A stretch of 64,000 nt of DNA, taken from positions 3,038,001 through 3,102,000 of the forward strand of contig JAUEDM010000004.1 of NCBI GenBank assembly GCA_033439685.1, in the 5' to 3' direction. The position numbers and the translations under genes are program-made. Of the stretch, positions 45,539-54,854 are shown piece after piece. The first letter of the stretch is position 1. Each line of letters starts with the position of its first letter. This DNA comes from Apodospora peruviana. Lineage: Eukaryota > Ascomycota > Sordariomycetes > Sordariales > Lasiosphaeriaceae. The notes under the pieces were generated by a model. The model made no database searches. It worked only from the letters and a program-made list of their open reading frames with translations, and was not told where the DNA came from.

Positions 45539-47342
45539 ATGGATCAATGTCCATACACTGCCCAGGACACATTCGTTCGCCTTGGAGAAAATACGAGCAA
45601 CCGTGCGATTCGTCTCCCCACTTCAGAAGATCGCCCAATCAGTGGAAGGAATATGTGTGATCGGATGTGTGATCGAATGAAAACTATCAGAGAGCATGCC
45701 ATCCCACCTTGGGAGCCCCGTCTGCAGATAAGATATGAATCAGACTGGAATAAGGCAGCCGAAGTAGTGAGCAAAGCAACTGGCATTGTGATCGCTACTG
45801 GCGTGTCTGTAAAGAGAGGCATGGTTGGTATGGGCAGCTGTGTACGGGACATCTTCTTCCATAGGAGAGCAAGGCCAAAACACGGAGGAATTGGCAGCTG
45901 AGATCCGTGATCTGAAACATCTGTGGCTGCTTGGAGACCGGCGAGGGCGAAGACGGGGTACTGTCAGCCCTGGAGGGGCGAGCAGCGATGGAACACGCAT
46001 GCCCAGTACCAGCTTCTCTGACCAGATCTCGGCAGACGACGAAAACAAGGGGCTAGAGGTCCAGGTCATATGGCAGCCGCCGTTCACATGTAACGGTTGT
46101 TCCTGCGACAGCCACAGCCATCGTTTTGCCCGCTCACCTTCGGCCGTAGAATCTTTCTTGGGCATATTGTTTATTGGGTATACAAGCCTGCCGCTTTTGC
46201 GTCCTGCCTGCAACGTTCCCGGCTGCCAGCGCCGGAAGGTGCAGGGATTCTCGCTGTCGTGGTATTTTCCAAAGTGGTTTGTCAAGCGGATGATCGCCTT
46301 CACCTATGTCATGAAGCCGTCAAGTGGCTTGCAGGTCCCGCTCAAGGTGTCGAGGATTGTGGACAACGGCGCACAATTCTTCGCCATGACCCACCGCGGC
46401 GATGTCGAAGGACTCAAGGAACTCTTCGAGAAGAAAGCTGGCATCTCCTCAGAACGTCGGTCATCTCGATGGCTGTACGGCCCTTCATGTCAGTCCCCTG
46501 CCCCATTGGGACGCCGGGGGCGATTTTATGAGACCAACCGGAGTGGTTTGTGACAATTTGCCGTCGACAGGGGCCAAGTCCAGGTCATGAATTTTCTCTT
46601 GAAATTCGATGCGGATCGAGATGCGCCCGACGCCACGCAGGAGTAAGAAGCAGTCCATACTTGTTCCAGTAAGTTCGAATGCTATTAACGTAACTGACCT
46701 GCCAGGACCCCTCAGGAAATTGCCTGGAAGAAGATTCTGGAGCGTCAAGCTAGCCGCGGAGTTATCAAGCAGCTCCGTGAGGCCTTCCCACTCGGCGATA
46801 TGGTCGAATACGGATTCACGCGGGTTCACAAAGTTATCCTCGGTCTAGAACACTGCGGCTTGGAGCGCGTGATTAAGGAACAGCCCTGTGCTATCGACGC
46901 TCAGGACATGGACATGCAAACGCCGCTCATGTGGGCTTGTATCGGACGCAATATTGAGGCTGTGCGGACGTTGCTCCGGTACGGCGCCGACACGAACCAC
47001 CGATCAAAGAACGGAACTCAACCATTGAACATGGCTGCTAGATCCGGCGACGTCGAATGTATCGAGTCACTCATCGGCAAGGGCGCCAAGATCAACCGTA
47101 CCTACTTTGGAATCGATTGCGTGCACTTGGCGTGCAGCTACCACGACAATGTCCAGCTCCTTGAGAAGCTTCTTGCGCTCGGACCAGATCTGAACTACAA
47201 GGACGACTTTGGGCGCTCATACATGGCGATGACGGCATGGAAAAACCGGCATAAGTGCACCAAGCTCCTCCTTGAGCGCGGCGCCGACCGCGAGGCTGTT
47301 GATATATTCGGCGCAACACCTCTACTTCGGGCTGGTATGTAG
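45539..47342 (+). pseudogene. Frameshifted fungal ankyrin-repeat gene
   Basis: The N-terminal part (MDQCPYTAQDTFVRLGENTS, WNKAAEVVSKATGIVIATG, ELAAEIRDLKHLW) leads to a recurrent fungal module: a Cys cluster (FTCNGCSCDSHSHRF), ESFLGILFIGYTSLPLL, CNVPGCQRR and LSWYFPKWFVKRMI. Ankyrin repeats follow (DGCTALHV; QTPLMWACIGRNIEAVRTLL; NGTQPLNMAARSGDVECIES; FGRSYMAMTAWKNRHKCTKL; FGATPLLRAG). A one-base insertion near 46435 (AAGAAAG) shifts the frame before LASPQNVGHLDG, and the join after TALHV is unclear. A GTAAGA-CTGCCAG intron at about 46642-46706 restores DATQETPQEIAWKKIL. Product, if any, would be truncated. Likely an immunity/self-recognition-type family, by inference only. Confidence 0.65.
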
Positions 47343-47376
47343 GGATCCGTCGAGGTCACTGACACGCTGATTCAAG

Positions 47377-48417
47377 TTCGCTTGCCCTTATTTCAAGTAC
47401 AACCCAGTCAAGTACAAGGACTGGTGAGGCTGTCCAGGCTCAAGGTGGCCCGATGGTCTACCGCGTTAAGTATGTCCCCTCTTCATCTCTTTCCATTATT
47501 TTATCGGTCACCTTGTGATAGTTAATAATTCGTCCACGGCGCGTTAACTATCCAACCGGGTTCTTAGAGAACATCTGTACCGTCGCCACCAGTAACCGAA
47601 GTACCGATGCGGCCGCTGCTGCCAACCCTTTGAGGAGGAGCAGACCAATCGCGACCACCAGAGAATCATCAAGCCTTGTCCATTGCGGCGGCTTGAGCCA
47701 ATTAAAGAGTTTGATGCTAGCCAGGCAGCTCGTCTCAGGTCCAGAAAGGAAACGGCCGCCGAGAAGCTGAGTAAGGTGGAGAGGTGGAAATCGGTATGCA
47801 GCATCTGCAACGAACCACCCCACAGACTTTGTTGACGGAATGTGAGGAGTATGTCCTGCGCGCCGTACCGCCAGGCCTGCGACAAATCCTAGGTCCCGAG
47901 CTCGACAGGGATTTGCACATTGTCGAGGAAGGCTTGATGCGGAAGGCGATCGACTGCGTTAAAGAACTCTTGGCTGAAGCGTTCCGCGAGTTCCGGGAGA
48001 TTGAGCAGAAAACTGGCAGCCAAAGCCAGCCATCGCCGGTACCTATCAGCCCACTACAAGTATTTCCCACTGCTACTTCGAAAGCTCAAGAAGGCGTTGT
48101 CGATCGTGATGCGGTTGAAGAAAAGCAAGTCTTGATGGCCTGCCAGCCGCAAACCACCGAGTTTGGCAACGGCGTTGATCTCTCGCATATCGACTTCATA
48201 TCGACTTCAAATGCTGAAGACCACTTCTGACTTTGGGACTCTTTTTTCCCGATCCGGGTTTCTTTACGAAGACCCGAATTTTGTTCTCGGCAAAGGATCA
48301 ATAATCGAGAATCTGATGGATGTCAATGTACCGCTGGCAGCTGGAGGAGGAACAAAGCTTTCAGATTCTGGTTATGATTCCAACAGTCCCGGAACAAACG
48401 AAGAGAGACTGCTCTGA
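47377..48417 (+). pseudogene. Broken fungal zinc-finger gene remnant
   Basis: Segments match a widespread fungal zinc-finger module: FACPYFKYNPVKYKDW, then a TGA where Arg is expected, GCPGSRWPDGLPR, then TAA. After an intron-like gap comes EHLYRRHQ, a TAA, and PKYRCGRCCQPFEEEQTNRD. A helix-rich part follows (CEEYVLRAVPPGLRQILGPE, IDCVKELLAEAFREFREIEQ), ending KLSDSGYDSNSPGTNEERLL. There are at least three in-frame stops and two frame changes. The normal N-terminal half is missing; it abuts the ankyrin gene directly but is out of frame with it. Confidence 0.65.
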
Positions 48418-49177
48418 GTCATCCGAGAGCTGAGACGTGAGTTAAAGGCGAGACTAGAGCATTGATTCCTCCACATACCGGCACGTGAACCCTATTCAAC
48501 TAAAATCCTGGTTATGTACAGGTAGTCGATGTTAATACTGCAGGCTGTCCCGGACAGTCATGTAGGAGGGTCGATAATAGCAAGGGCGAGGTTGAAATCA
48601 TTCCATATTGAAAATGTTCCGAGCGGCGAAGTCGAGAGGACAGCAGGGTATAGTAAGTGCTTGACTATGGTTATGCTCAACTAGGATATCACACATGCCA
48701 AGACAGCGGAGACGGATCGAGAACCCCCGCACGGTGCAACGAAGAAGAATGATGATGACGAGTTGGATAACTTGTATAGAGATGCCCAGACAAAATATAG
48801 CACATGACCTCCTCTTGGCGTCGGCAGCCATCGTAGCAGAGAAAAGGTCGTGCCCGATTAGGGTGGGAATGCCATGCCGGGCTTTTGCCAAATCTGTCGA
48901 CCAATGGAGACTTACATGGGACAGGCAATAGCGACGAGAGGGAAATCTCGTTTGTACCGGCACCTGCTCCAGGTCCTCCGATCAGGCTTGTTTATATCAA
49001 GTCATTAAAGGTCGGAATAGCCTGAAATTGGGCAAGAGCTTACTCGAGTCCTTCCATTTCTTATATAAGTTCCTACCCAACCTTGGGGGAAGGGACAGCT
49101 TGAGAGTCTCTACACGATGTGAGCCACCTAAACCTCGATCTTTTAGGAACACAATACACCGAAAGGCCGCCACTAAA
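48418..49177. other. Promoter region of the dehydrogenase-like gene
   Basis: 760 bp without a supportable gene; a TATATAAG-like sequence near 49060 (TCTTATATAAG) lies about 115 bp before the ATG and is a plausible TATA element. Confidence 0.45.
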
Positions 49178-50299
49178 ATGATGCATCTTAGACTTTCTGT
49201 CACCTATGCTCTGGCATTGGTGACCGGTGCTTTGGCCGTCCCGTCGCAACAGCTGGACACCCGTCAGCAGCCGTTCAAGTCGACAGCCATCACAAGCCAT
49301 AACGAGCCATGGGCATTTGCCTTCCTGCCCGACAACCGTATCCTACTCACCGAGAGACGAGGCAACTTACGTCTCGTTGACCCAACCACCAAGTCCACGA
49401 GTACTATCACCGGTGTGCCTTCGGTCGCCTACGGCGGTCAGGGCGGCCTCCACGACGTTGCCTTACACCCCAACTACACGGAGAACAGTATTATATATAT
49501 CAGCTACGCCGAGAGTGGCAGTGGTGGCGCAGGCGGTGCAGTTGCGCGGGCCAAGCTGACGCTAAACGCCAACGGCGGCGGTGCGCTATCCGGCCTCGAG
49601 GTCATCTGGCGCCACTCGCAAAAGGCCTCGGGCGGACTCCAGTTCGCCTGTCGCTTGCTCTTCGGCTCCGACGGAGCACTATGGATCTCGGCTGGTGAAA
49701 TCAACCAGATGTGGCCGTCCCAGTCCATGACCGGCAACCTCGGCAAGATGATCAAGCTGTACGACAACGGCACCGCCTTCGCAGGCAACCCGTTTGCCAG
49801 CCAAGGCGCCATCCAGTCGCAGATCTGGTCGCTAGGGCACCGTAACCCGTTGGGCATCGACTGGGACGCTCAGGGACGGCTCTGGGAGGTCGAGATGGGC
49901 CCCATGGGCGGCGACGAGCTCAACCTGATCCAGCGGGGCGCCAACTACGGCTGGCCGCTCGTGTCCCAGGGCCAACACTACAACGGCACCAAGATCCCGG
50001 CGCACAGCACGCGATCCGACTTCACAGCGCCCAAGGCCTTCTGGGTCCCCGTCATCTCACCAGCCGGCTTGATCATCTACAAGGGCGACTTGTTTTCCAG
50101 CTGGAAAGGCAATGCCATCATCACCGGTCTCAGCTCACAGTCTATTGTGCGGGTGACTATCACTGGTGACACGGCGAAGGAGGCTCAGCGTTTCTCAATG
50201 GGTAAGCGCATGCGCGGTATCCGGGAGGACAAGAACGGCGCCATCTGGGTGATTGAGGATGGTAATAACGGGCGGCTGTTGAAGCTCACCCCGAACTAA
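49178..50299 (+). CDS. Secreted glucose/sorbosone dehydrogenase-like beta-propeller
   Basis: Single exon, 373 residues. A signal peptide (MMHLRLSVTYALALVTGALA) is followed by a six-bladed propeller of the soluble quinoprotein glucose dehydrogenase type: PWAFAFLPDNRILLTERRG, GGQGGLHDVALHPNYTENS, WSLGHRNPLGIDWDAQGRLW, GGDELNLIQRGANYGWPLVS. Bacterial members use PQQ and calcium, and some fungal AA12 enzymes also bind PQQ. The conserved Glu-Arg, His-Asp and Gly-His-Arg-Asn motifs are present here, so an oxidoreductase role is plausible, but cofactor use is not proved. Extracellular location is likely. Confidence 0.9.
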   Translation: MMHLRLSVTYALALVTGALAVPSQQLDTRQQPFKSTAITSHNEPWAFAFLPDNRILLTERRGNLRLVDPTTKSTSTITGVPSVAYGGQGGLHDVALHPNYTENSIIYISYAESGSGGAGGAVARAKLTLNANGGGALSGLEVIWRHSQKASGGLQFACRLLFGSDGALWISAGEINQMWPSQSMTGNLGKMIKLYDNGTAFAGNPFASQGAIQSQIWSLGHRNPLGIDWDAQGRLWEVEMGPMGGDELNLIQRGANYGWPLVSQGQHYNGTKIPAHSTRSDFTAPKAFWVPVISPAGLIIYKGDLFSSWKGNAIITGLSSQSIVRVTITGDTAKEAQRFSMGKRMRGIREDKNGAIWVIEDGNNGRLLKLTPN

Positions 50300-50723
50300 A
50301 ATTACGTTTGTGAGAGACTTAGGAGGGTTGGGACCGCATGTACATAAGGCAGATTGAATGGCAACTTGTCGCCTCTACGACATTCAGTAAAAGTCGGATC
50401 TTATTAAAGCTTTTATCTCATACCGGTAAACTCATCATGAAAATTATGACCCTCACCGTCAGCTGGCTGAGATGCCGCGGTTGTCATGAGTATAATTCGT
50501 ATTAGAGCGGTGATGTAGAAGCTACCTGCAGTGGTCCTCTAATCTAGGTCTAGGGCTTCTAGGCCGTATTGGCCAAGGCGATACAGAAAACAGATCTTCG
50601 TACAAGACGTACCAGACCTCGTCGACAGCGATCAAAAAAGGGCGCCTCGTTCGGGCGCAGTGACACCGCAGCTCAGCTGTTCATGCCACTTCATCCGTTC
50701 CTCAAGCCGGCAGGCCTTGGTCT
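50300..50723. other. Intergenic spacer
   Basis: 3' flank of the dehydrogenase gene; nothing else recognised. Confidence 0.5.
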
Positions 50724-51158
50724 TTGGATGGAAAGTTTCCTCAGTATTTCATAAGTTCCCCATTTCATCAATGTGGCTATTTGCGCCCAATACCGTATGT
50801 TCCTCAACATGACATCTCCTGTGTCGACCAGGATAACCCAGCCGCCGGGGTCTCCGCCTTGCCTCTGCTCCTGACCCAGTGCAACGCCGCCATCAGCCTG
50901 ACGGACGACGAGTACTCCGAGCGCGTCTGGTGCTCCGTCGAAGTGATGATGGCCCATACTTTGGCCAGGTATTACAGCCTGCACCTGTGGTACGAGCACG
51001 TCTACGACGATGCCGACAACAACGAAAACAACGAGGTCGGATGGCTACGCGAGGGACCGTTGGATCTGCAGATCAACATCGCGGAGAGGCAGCTCAGCTT
51101 TGAGAGGGACCAGCCAAAAGTACTGTTTCTAGAGAGCCAGAGTCGGTTATTAGCTTGA
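50724..51158 (+). pseudogene. C-terminal remnant of a fungal gene
   Basis: About 110 open codons look like real protein: SCVDQDNPAAGVSALPLLLT, QCNAAISLTDDEYSERVWCS, LARYYSLHLWYEHVYDDAD. The pattern 'CVDQxNP ... GVxALPLxLxQC' with a following RVWCSVE is seen in fungal proteins of unknown function. No proper N-terminus or upstream exon is visible, so it is likely a remnant; a 3' exon of a gene with unrecognised introns is the alternative. Confidence 0.45.
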
Positions 51159-51474
51159 CTACTAATACATATATAGTTAGCATAAGGAGTAGTTTAACAT
51201 GTTTACCTACTGAAAACTTGAGTGTATCTCCCTAGGAGGCATTGGTACTAGTTCAAATGACGACATCTGACACTCAGGAGACAACACTTTGTTCATTATG
51301 AGCACACAAATAGTAGAATGCCTATAATGGATAGACTAGTAGATAAAACCTCGTCTGTTCAATTTCCATAGAAAAGTGGTTGAATATAATTATCAGGTTG
51401 TGGTACAACAAGCTCTACCACTGATACAATTAGAATATCTACCACTGATCAAATCCAGTACTGTTACCCAAACT
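51159..51474. other. Intergenic spacer
   Basis: A/T-rich; nothing recognised. Confidence 0.5.
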
Positions 51475-52812
51475 TCAGTTCCCAGCCCACACCTTAACCA
51501 CCGCCCCAGCCGCCAGCCCTTGAGGTGATCCAGACCTCAAGGCAAGCCGAATCACGCTCAGGGCCTGGTTCCCAAGAAACAGCGGCACCTTTATCCTCTG
51601 TGCCTCCTCCACCGCCGCGCGCAGTTTCTCGCCAATCTCTGCAAGCCCAACATTTCCGCCTGTCCATCCCTGAGCAGCTGTGCCCTCCTTGAACGCTTTG
51701 ATAATCTCCGGGCCATACGTCTGCAACATCGTACTTCCACCAGCCGCGTTGATACACAGATCAAACACCTGATCCAAATCCAAACCGACAGCTTGCGCAA
51801 ACGCCAACGCCTCGGCCGCCGCGCACAGCAAGATCCCCTTCAGCAGATCCAGCACCAGCGCCAACTTGGCCTCTTCCGTCTGGGCGAGCCCTTTGACTGG
51901 TCCAACTTTCCCTTTGCCCTCCGTGTACAGCCGAATCAGCCCACTGTCGTCGTCGGGCCCGTAGCCCCTACCGATGCCGGAGAAATAGACCTGTTCCGCC
52001 ACGCTGGTCATGGGAGTAGGAAACCCTGCACGTCTGGCCTCAGATGTAATAATGCTCGTGTCCTTGATGATGATGAATACGGCGCTCGCGATCGGCTGGT
52101 AGGACGTCAGCATGCGCGGCGTGCGGTGCTCGAACATCCAGCTCCACGCATCCGACGCCAGCACGGCCGCCTGTGTTTTCGCGAGATCCAGACCCAGCTG
52201 GTCCGCGAAGCCCATGGCCTCGCTGGACGACAGGATCTGGCACGCCGCGAGGACCTGGTGCACCATCTTCATGTTGCTGCCCGCGCCGACGCCGCCGGCA
52301 ACGATATACAGCTTCTTGGGGTCGGCCATCTCCGCCAGAAGCGGGCGGGCCTTTTCGAGTGCTGCGTCTGACATGCCGGCCATGATGGACAGCGTACCGT
52401 CGGCCGCGCGGGCGACGCCCCCTGACACCGGACTGTCGACGAGCAAGACGTCGCCGCGACCAACAGCCTCAAGCTGCTTCTGGAGGGACTGGACGTAGTC
52501 GCACGGCACGGTCGAGCAGAGCAGCAGGACCGTGCCTTGAGCTAAGGTGGTCACGGCGGCGTCGGGCCCGTCGAGCAGAACGGATTGCGCTTGTTGGGCC
52601 GTAGCGACCATGCAGACGCAGAAGGGTTTGTCGGCCACGGTCTCGGCCGGCGTGGTGGCGGTCAGGCCGCCGGAAGCCTTGAAGCGCTCGAGGGTTGGGC
52701 CCCAGACGTCGAAGCCGGTGACGACGTAGCCCGACTTGATCAGGTGGGTGGCCATGCCGAAGCCCATGGCGCCGAGGCCGATGAAGGCGACGGGCGGTTT
52801 TTGGTCGGCCAT
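51475..52812 (-). CDS. 3-hydroxyacid dehydrogenase, L-threonate dehydrogenase (LtnD)-like
   Basis: Single exon, 445 residues from MADQKPPVAFIG. The Rossmann NAD(P) fold has FIGLGAMGFGMATHLIKSG, the substrate motif is VDSPVSGGVARAADGTLSIM, and the catalytic Lys lies in GAGSNMKMVHQVLA, all as in beta-hydroxyacid dehydrogenases (3-hydroxyisobutyrate, tartronate, threonate). A second helical unit (FDLCINAAGGSTMLQTYGPE) follows. It is longer than the 300-residue standard because of inserts. It is divergent with the aldolase, and in plants an LtnD-type domain and a class II aldolase domain occur in one polypeptide. This points to oxidation of a four-carbon sugar acid or relative; substrate unproved. 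Confidence 0.9.
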   Translation of the reverse strand: MADQKPPVAFIGLGAMGFGMATHLIKSGYVVTGFDVWGPTLERFKASGGLTATTPAETVADKPFCVCMVATAQQAQSVLLDGPDAAVTTLAQGTVLLLCSTVPCDYVQSLQKQLEAVGRGDVLLVDSPVSGGVARAADGTLSIMAGMSDAALEKARPLLAEMADPKKLYIVAGGVGAGSNMKMVHQVLAACQILSSSEAMGFADQLGLDLAKTQAAVLASDAWSWMFEHRTPRMLTSYQPIASAVFIIIKDTSIITSEARRAGFPTPMTSVAEQVYFSGIGRGYGPDDDSGLIRLYTEGKGKVGPVKGLAQTEEAKLALVLDLLKGILLCAAAEALAFAQAVGLDLDQVFDLCINAAGGSTMLQTYGPEIIKAFKEGTAAQGWTGGNVGLAEIGEKLRAAVEEAQRIKVPLFLGNQALSVIRLALRSGSPQGLAAGAVVKVWAGN

Positions 52813-53619
52813 GCTGTGAGCGGTCTGGGTTTCTTTGTTCACCGGGTTGTTGTTTTGGGGTTCGAACAGACGAAAGGTTGTTCCCTGTATTGACCAATCT
52901 GTGAGCTCAAACTTGTGTGTTATTCGTGAATCCTTGATTCATCCGAGGTTTCATTGCCCCATCAGATCAGTCCATCCAGCTACCAGAATGGGGACCAATG
53001 GCCAAGATATTGGTTCGAGAAGAAAAAACTGGAACAGGAATAATTAGTCGCCTCATCCCGCAATCATATTCATCCATTAATGGAGGGGTTGGTCGATCTC
53101 CAAGCTGCCATCCCGATCCCCCGCTCGCTCTGAGGGGGCGGGTGGACGGCCAAGTAAGTGATGACTGGTGATGCCCCTCTTCCACCATCCCCTAACTCGA
53201 ACCTCCTTTTCCTTTGCTCCAGCGGTACAGCCAATTATGACGTGACCTGGGCCCCTGATATTGGCACCGCTGAGTCCCGGCTAATCACCTACGTACCCTC
53301 CCGCCCTGCAACAAACCCGGGTGGGTGGAGTTAGTTGTTTGACCTTTCTTGGCGGCTGAATTGTTGGAACGAAGCCAAATTGGGGAAGCCGGGCGGCATT
53401 TGTCTCGGCCCTCCTCGCTGCTTTCTGGTCAAAAATCCCCGAAGCTCGGTATTCTGGGTCAGGGGGTCCATTGTGTGGCAATATCAACCAGAGAAATTTT
53501 GGAAAGAAGGATTCTTGAAAAAGCTAACATTTTTGGAATTGGTTTTGATTATTATCTCTCGCCGAGCCGGACAATCACCATTTCTCTAAATCAGCGTTCA
53601 ATATCAGCAATCACACACC
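52813..53619. promoter_or_regulatory. Divergent promoter of dehydrogenase and aldolase
   Basis: 807 bp between divergent starts. It contains the 13-mer GATGCCCCTCTTC shared with the other divergent promoter of this cluster. Confidence 0.6.
53170..53182. promoter_or_regulatory. Shared motif GATGCCCCTCTTC, copy 1
   Basis: Exact 13-base match to a site in the kinase/RpiB divergent promoter. The core CCCCT is a stress-response-element-like pentamer. Candidate binding site for a common regulator; inference from sharing only. Confidence 0.45.
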
Positions 53620-54486
53620 ATGGTTCGGCCACCCTTCTCCGAGAACCGGTCCATGACCATCCTCAACAATGCCAAGACCGGCGGATACGCAGTCCCGGGC
53701 ATGTGCTGCTACAACATCGAGTCCATCATTGCCACAGTCAAGGCGGCCGAGGCGGCCAATTCGCCCGCCATGGTCCTCCTCTTTCCCTGGGCGATACAGT
53801 ATGCCGGCGACGCGCTGGTCAAGGCCGCCGCCGAGGCTGCCCACAGCGCCAAGGTGCCCGTCTCGCTGCACCTGGACCACTGCCAGACCCCCGAGCTGGT
53901 GCGGCGGGCCGCCGACATCGAGGACGGCTTCGACAGCATCATGTGCGACATGAGCCACTACGAAAAGGAGGAAAACCTGGCACTGACCAAAGAGCTGGTC
54001 GCGTACTGTCACGAGCGCGGCATCGCCGCCGAGGCCGAGCCGGGTCGCATCGAGGGCGGCGAGGACGGGGTGGCCGAGACGGCGGACCTCGAGGGCCTGC
54101 TGACGACCCCCGAGGAGGCCGAGGAGTTTGTGGCCACGGGCATCGACATGCTCGCGCCGGCCTTCGGAAACGTGCACGGCGAGTATGGGCCTCGCGGCAT
54201 CCAGCTCGAGTACGACCGCCTCCAGGCCATCAACGAGAAAGTCGGCGACCGGGTCAGGCTTGTTCTTCACGGGGCGGATCCGTTCGACCTCGACATCTTC
54301 CGCAAGTGCATGGCCGGCGGCGTGACCAAGGTCAACATCAACAAGGGGATGAACAACCACTACGCCCGCGTGCAGGAAGAGATGCACGGCAAGCCGTTGA
54401 CGAGCGTGATTGAGGCCGGCACCGACGCCATGCAGGCGGCGATCGAGAAGTATATGCACTGGCTGGGAAGCGCGGGCAAGGCCTGA
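53620..54486 (+). CDS. Class II ketose-bisphosphate aldolase
   Basis: Zinc aldolase that splits or joins ketose phosphates, releasing DHAP. Single exon, 288 residues. Conserved parts are VPGMCCYNIESI, the zinc-site VSLHLDHCQTPE, DSIMCDMSHYEKEENLALTK, the acidic loop EAEPGRIEGGEDG, the zinc-His in LAPAFGNVHGEYGP, LVLHGADPFD with the third His, and KVNINKGMNNHYARV. It is related to fructose-, tagatose- and plant/fungal KBA-family aldolases; the DHAP-binding GAD and NIN motifs are standard. The cluster setting argues against a plain glycolytic enzyme. The partner aldehyde (for example glyoxylate or glycolaldehyde) is not readable. Confidence 0.93.
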   Translation: MVRPPFSENRSMTILNNAKTGGYAVPGMCCYNIESIIATVKAAEAANSPAMVLLFPWAIQYAGDALVKAAAEAAHSAKVPVSLHLDHCQTPELVRRAADIEDGFDSIMCDMSHYEKEENLALTKELVAYCHERGIAAEAEPGRIEGGEDGVAETADLEGLLTTPEEAEEFVATGIDMLAPAFGNVHGEYGPRGIQLEYDRLQAINEKVGDRVRLVLHGADPFDLDIFRKCMAGGVTKVNINKGMNNHYARVQEEMHGKPLTSVIEAGTDAMQAAIEKYMHWLGSAGKA

Positions 54487-54854
54487 TCAATCATGTGGGC
54501 TATTTAGCTAGTCTTGTTTAGTCGAGTTGCCAGTAACAGATTTAGTTTAAATATCTACAGTCCCAATATAGTGATGATGAATGCTGTGATTCGACACTCC
54601 GCTTGAAAACCGAACTTTGTGTCTCTCGTCGTGGGCAGAAGAGGAGAAATCAACGGGAATTATATTAGTATGGTAGTACCTAACTATCGGGTACTTATCC
54701 CTTGCCCTTTTCCAGGGTCTGAAACACAACATGGCATAGATGATGGCGTGATATTTAGGTAGAAGCGACCAACGCGTTCTAGCCCTAGAAAAGAAAAAGA
54801 AAAAAGCAGAAACCTAAAACAAAACAACCTTAATTCGACAGCCAGACATGATTC
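54487..54854. other. Convergent 3' region of aldolase and kinase genes
   Basis: 368 bp of 3' UTR; no gene. Confidence 0.6.

Noticed and set aside
48598..48963. 121-codon minus-strand frame
   Set aside because: Cys/Ile-rich but no start context, domain or intron structure; it lies in a promoter region.
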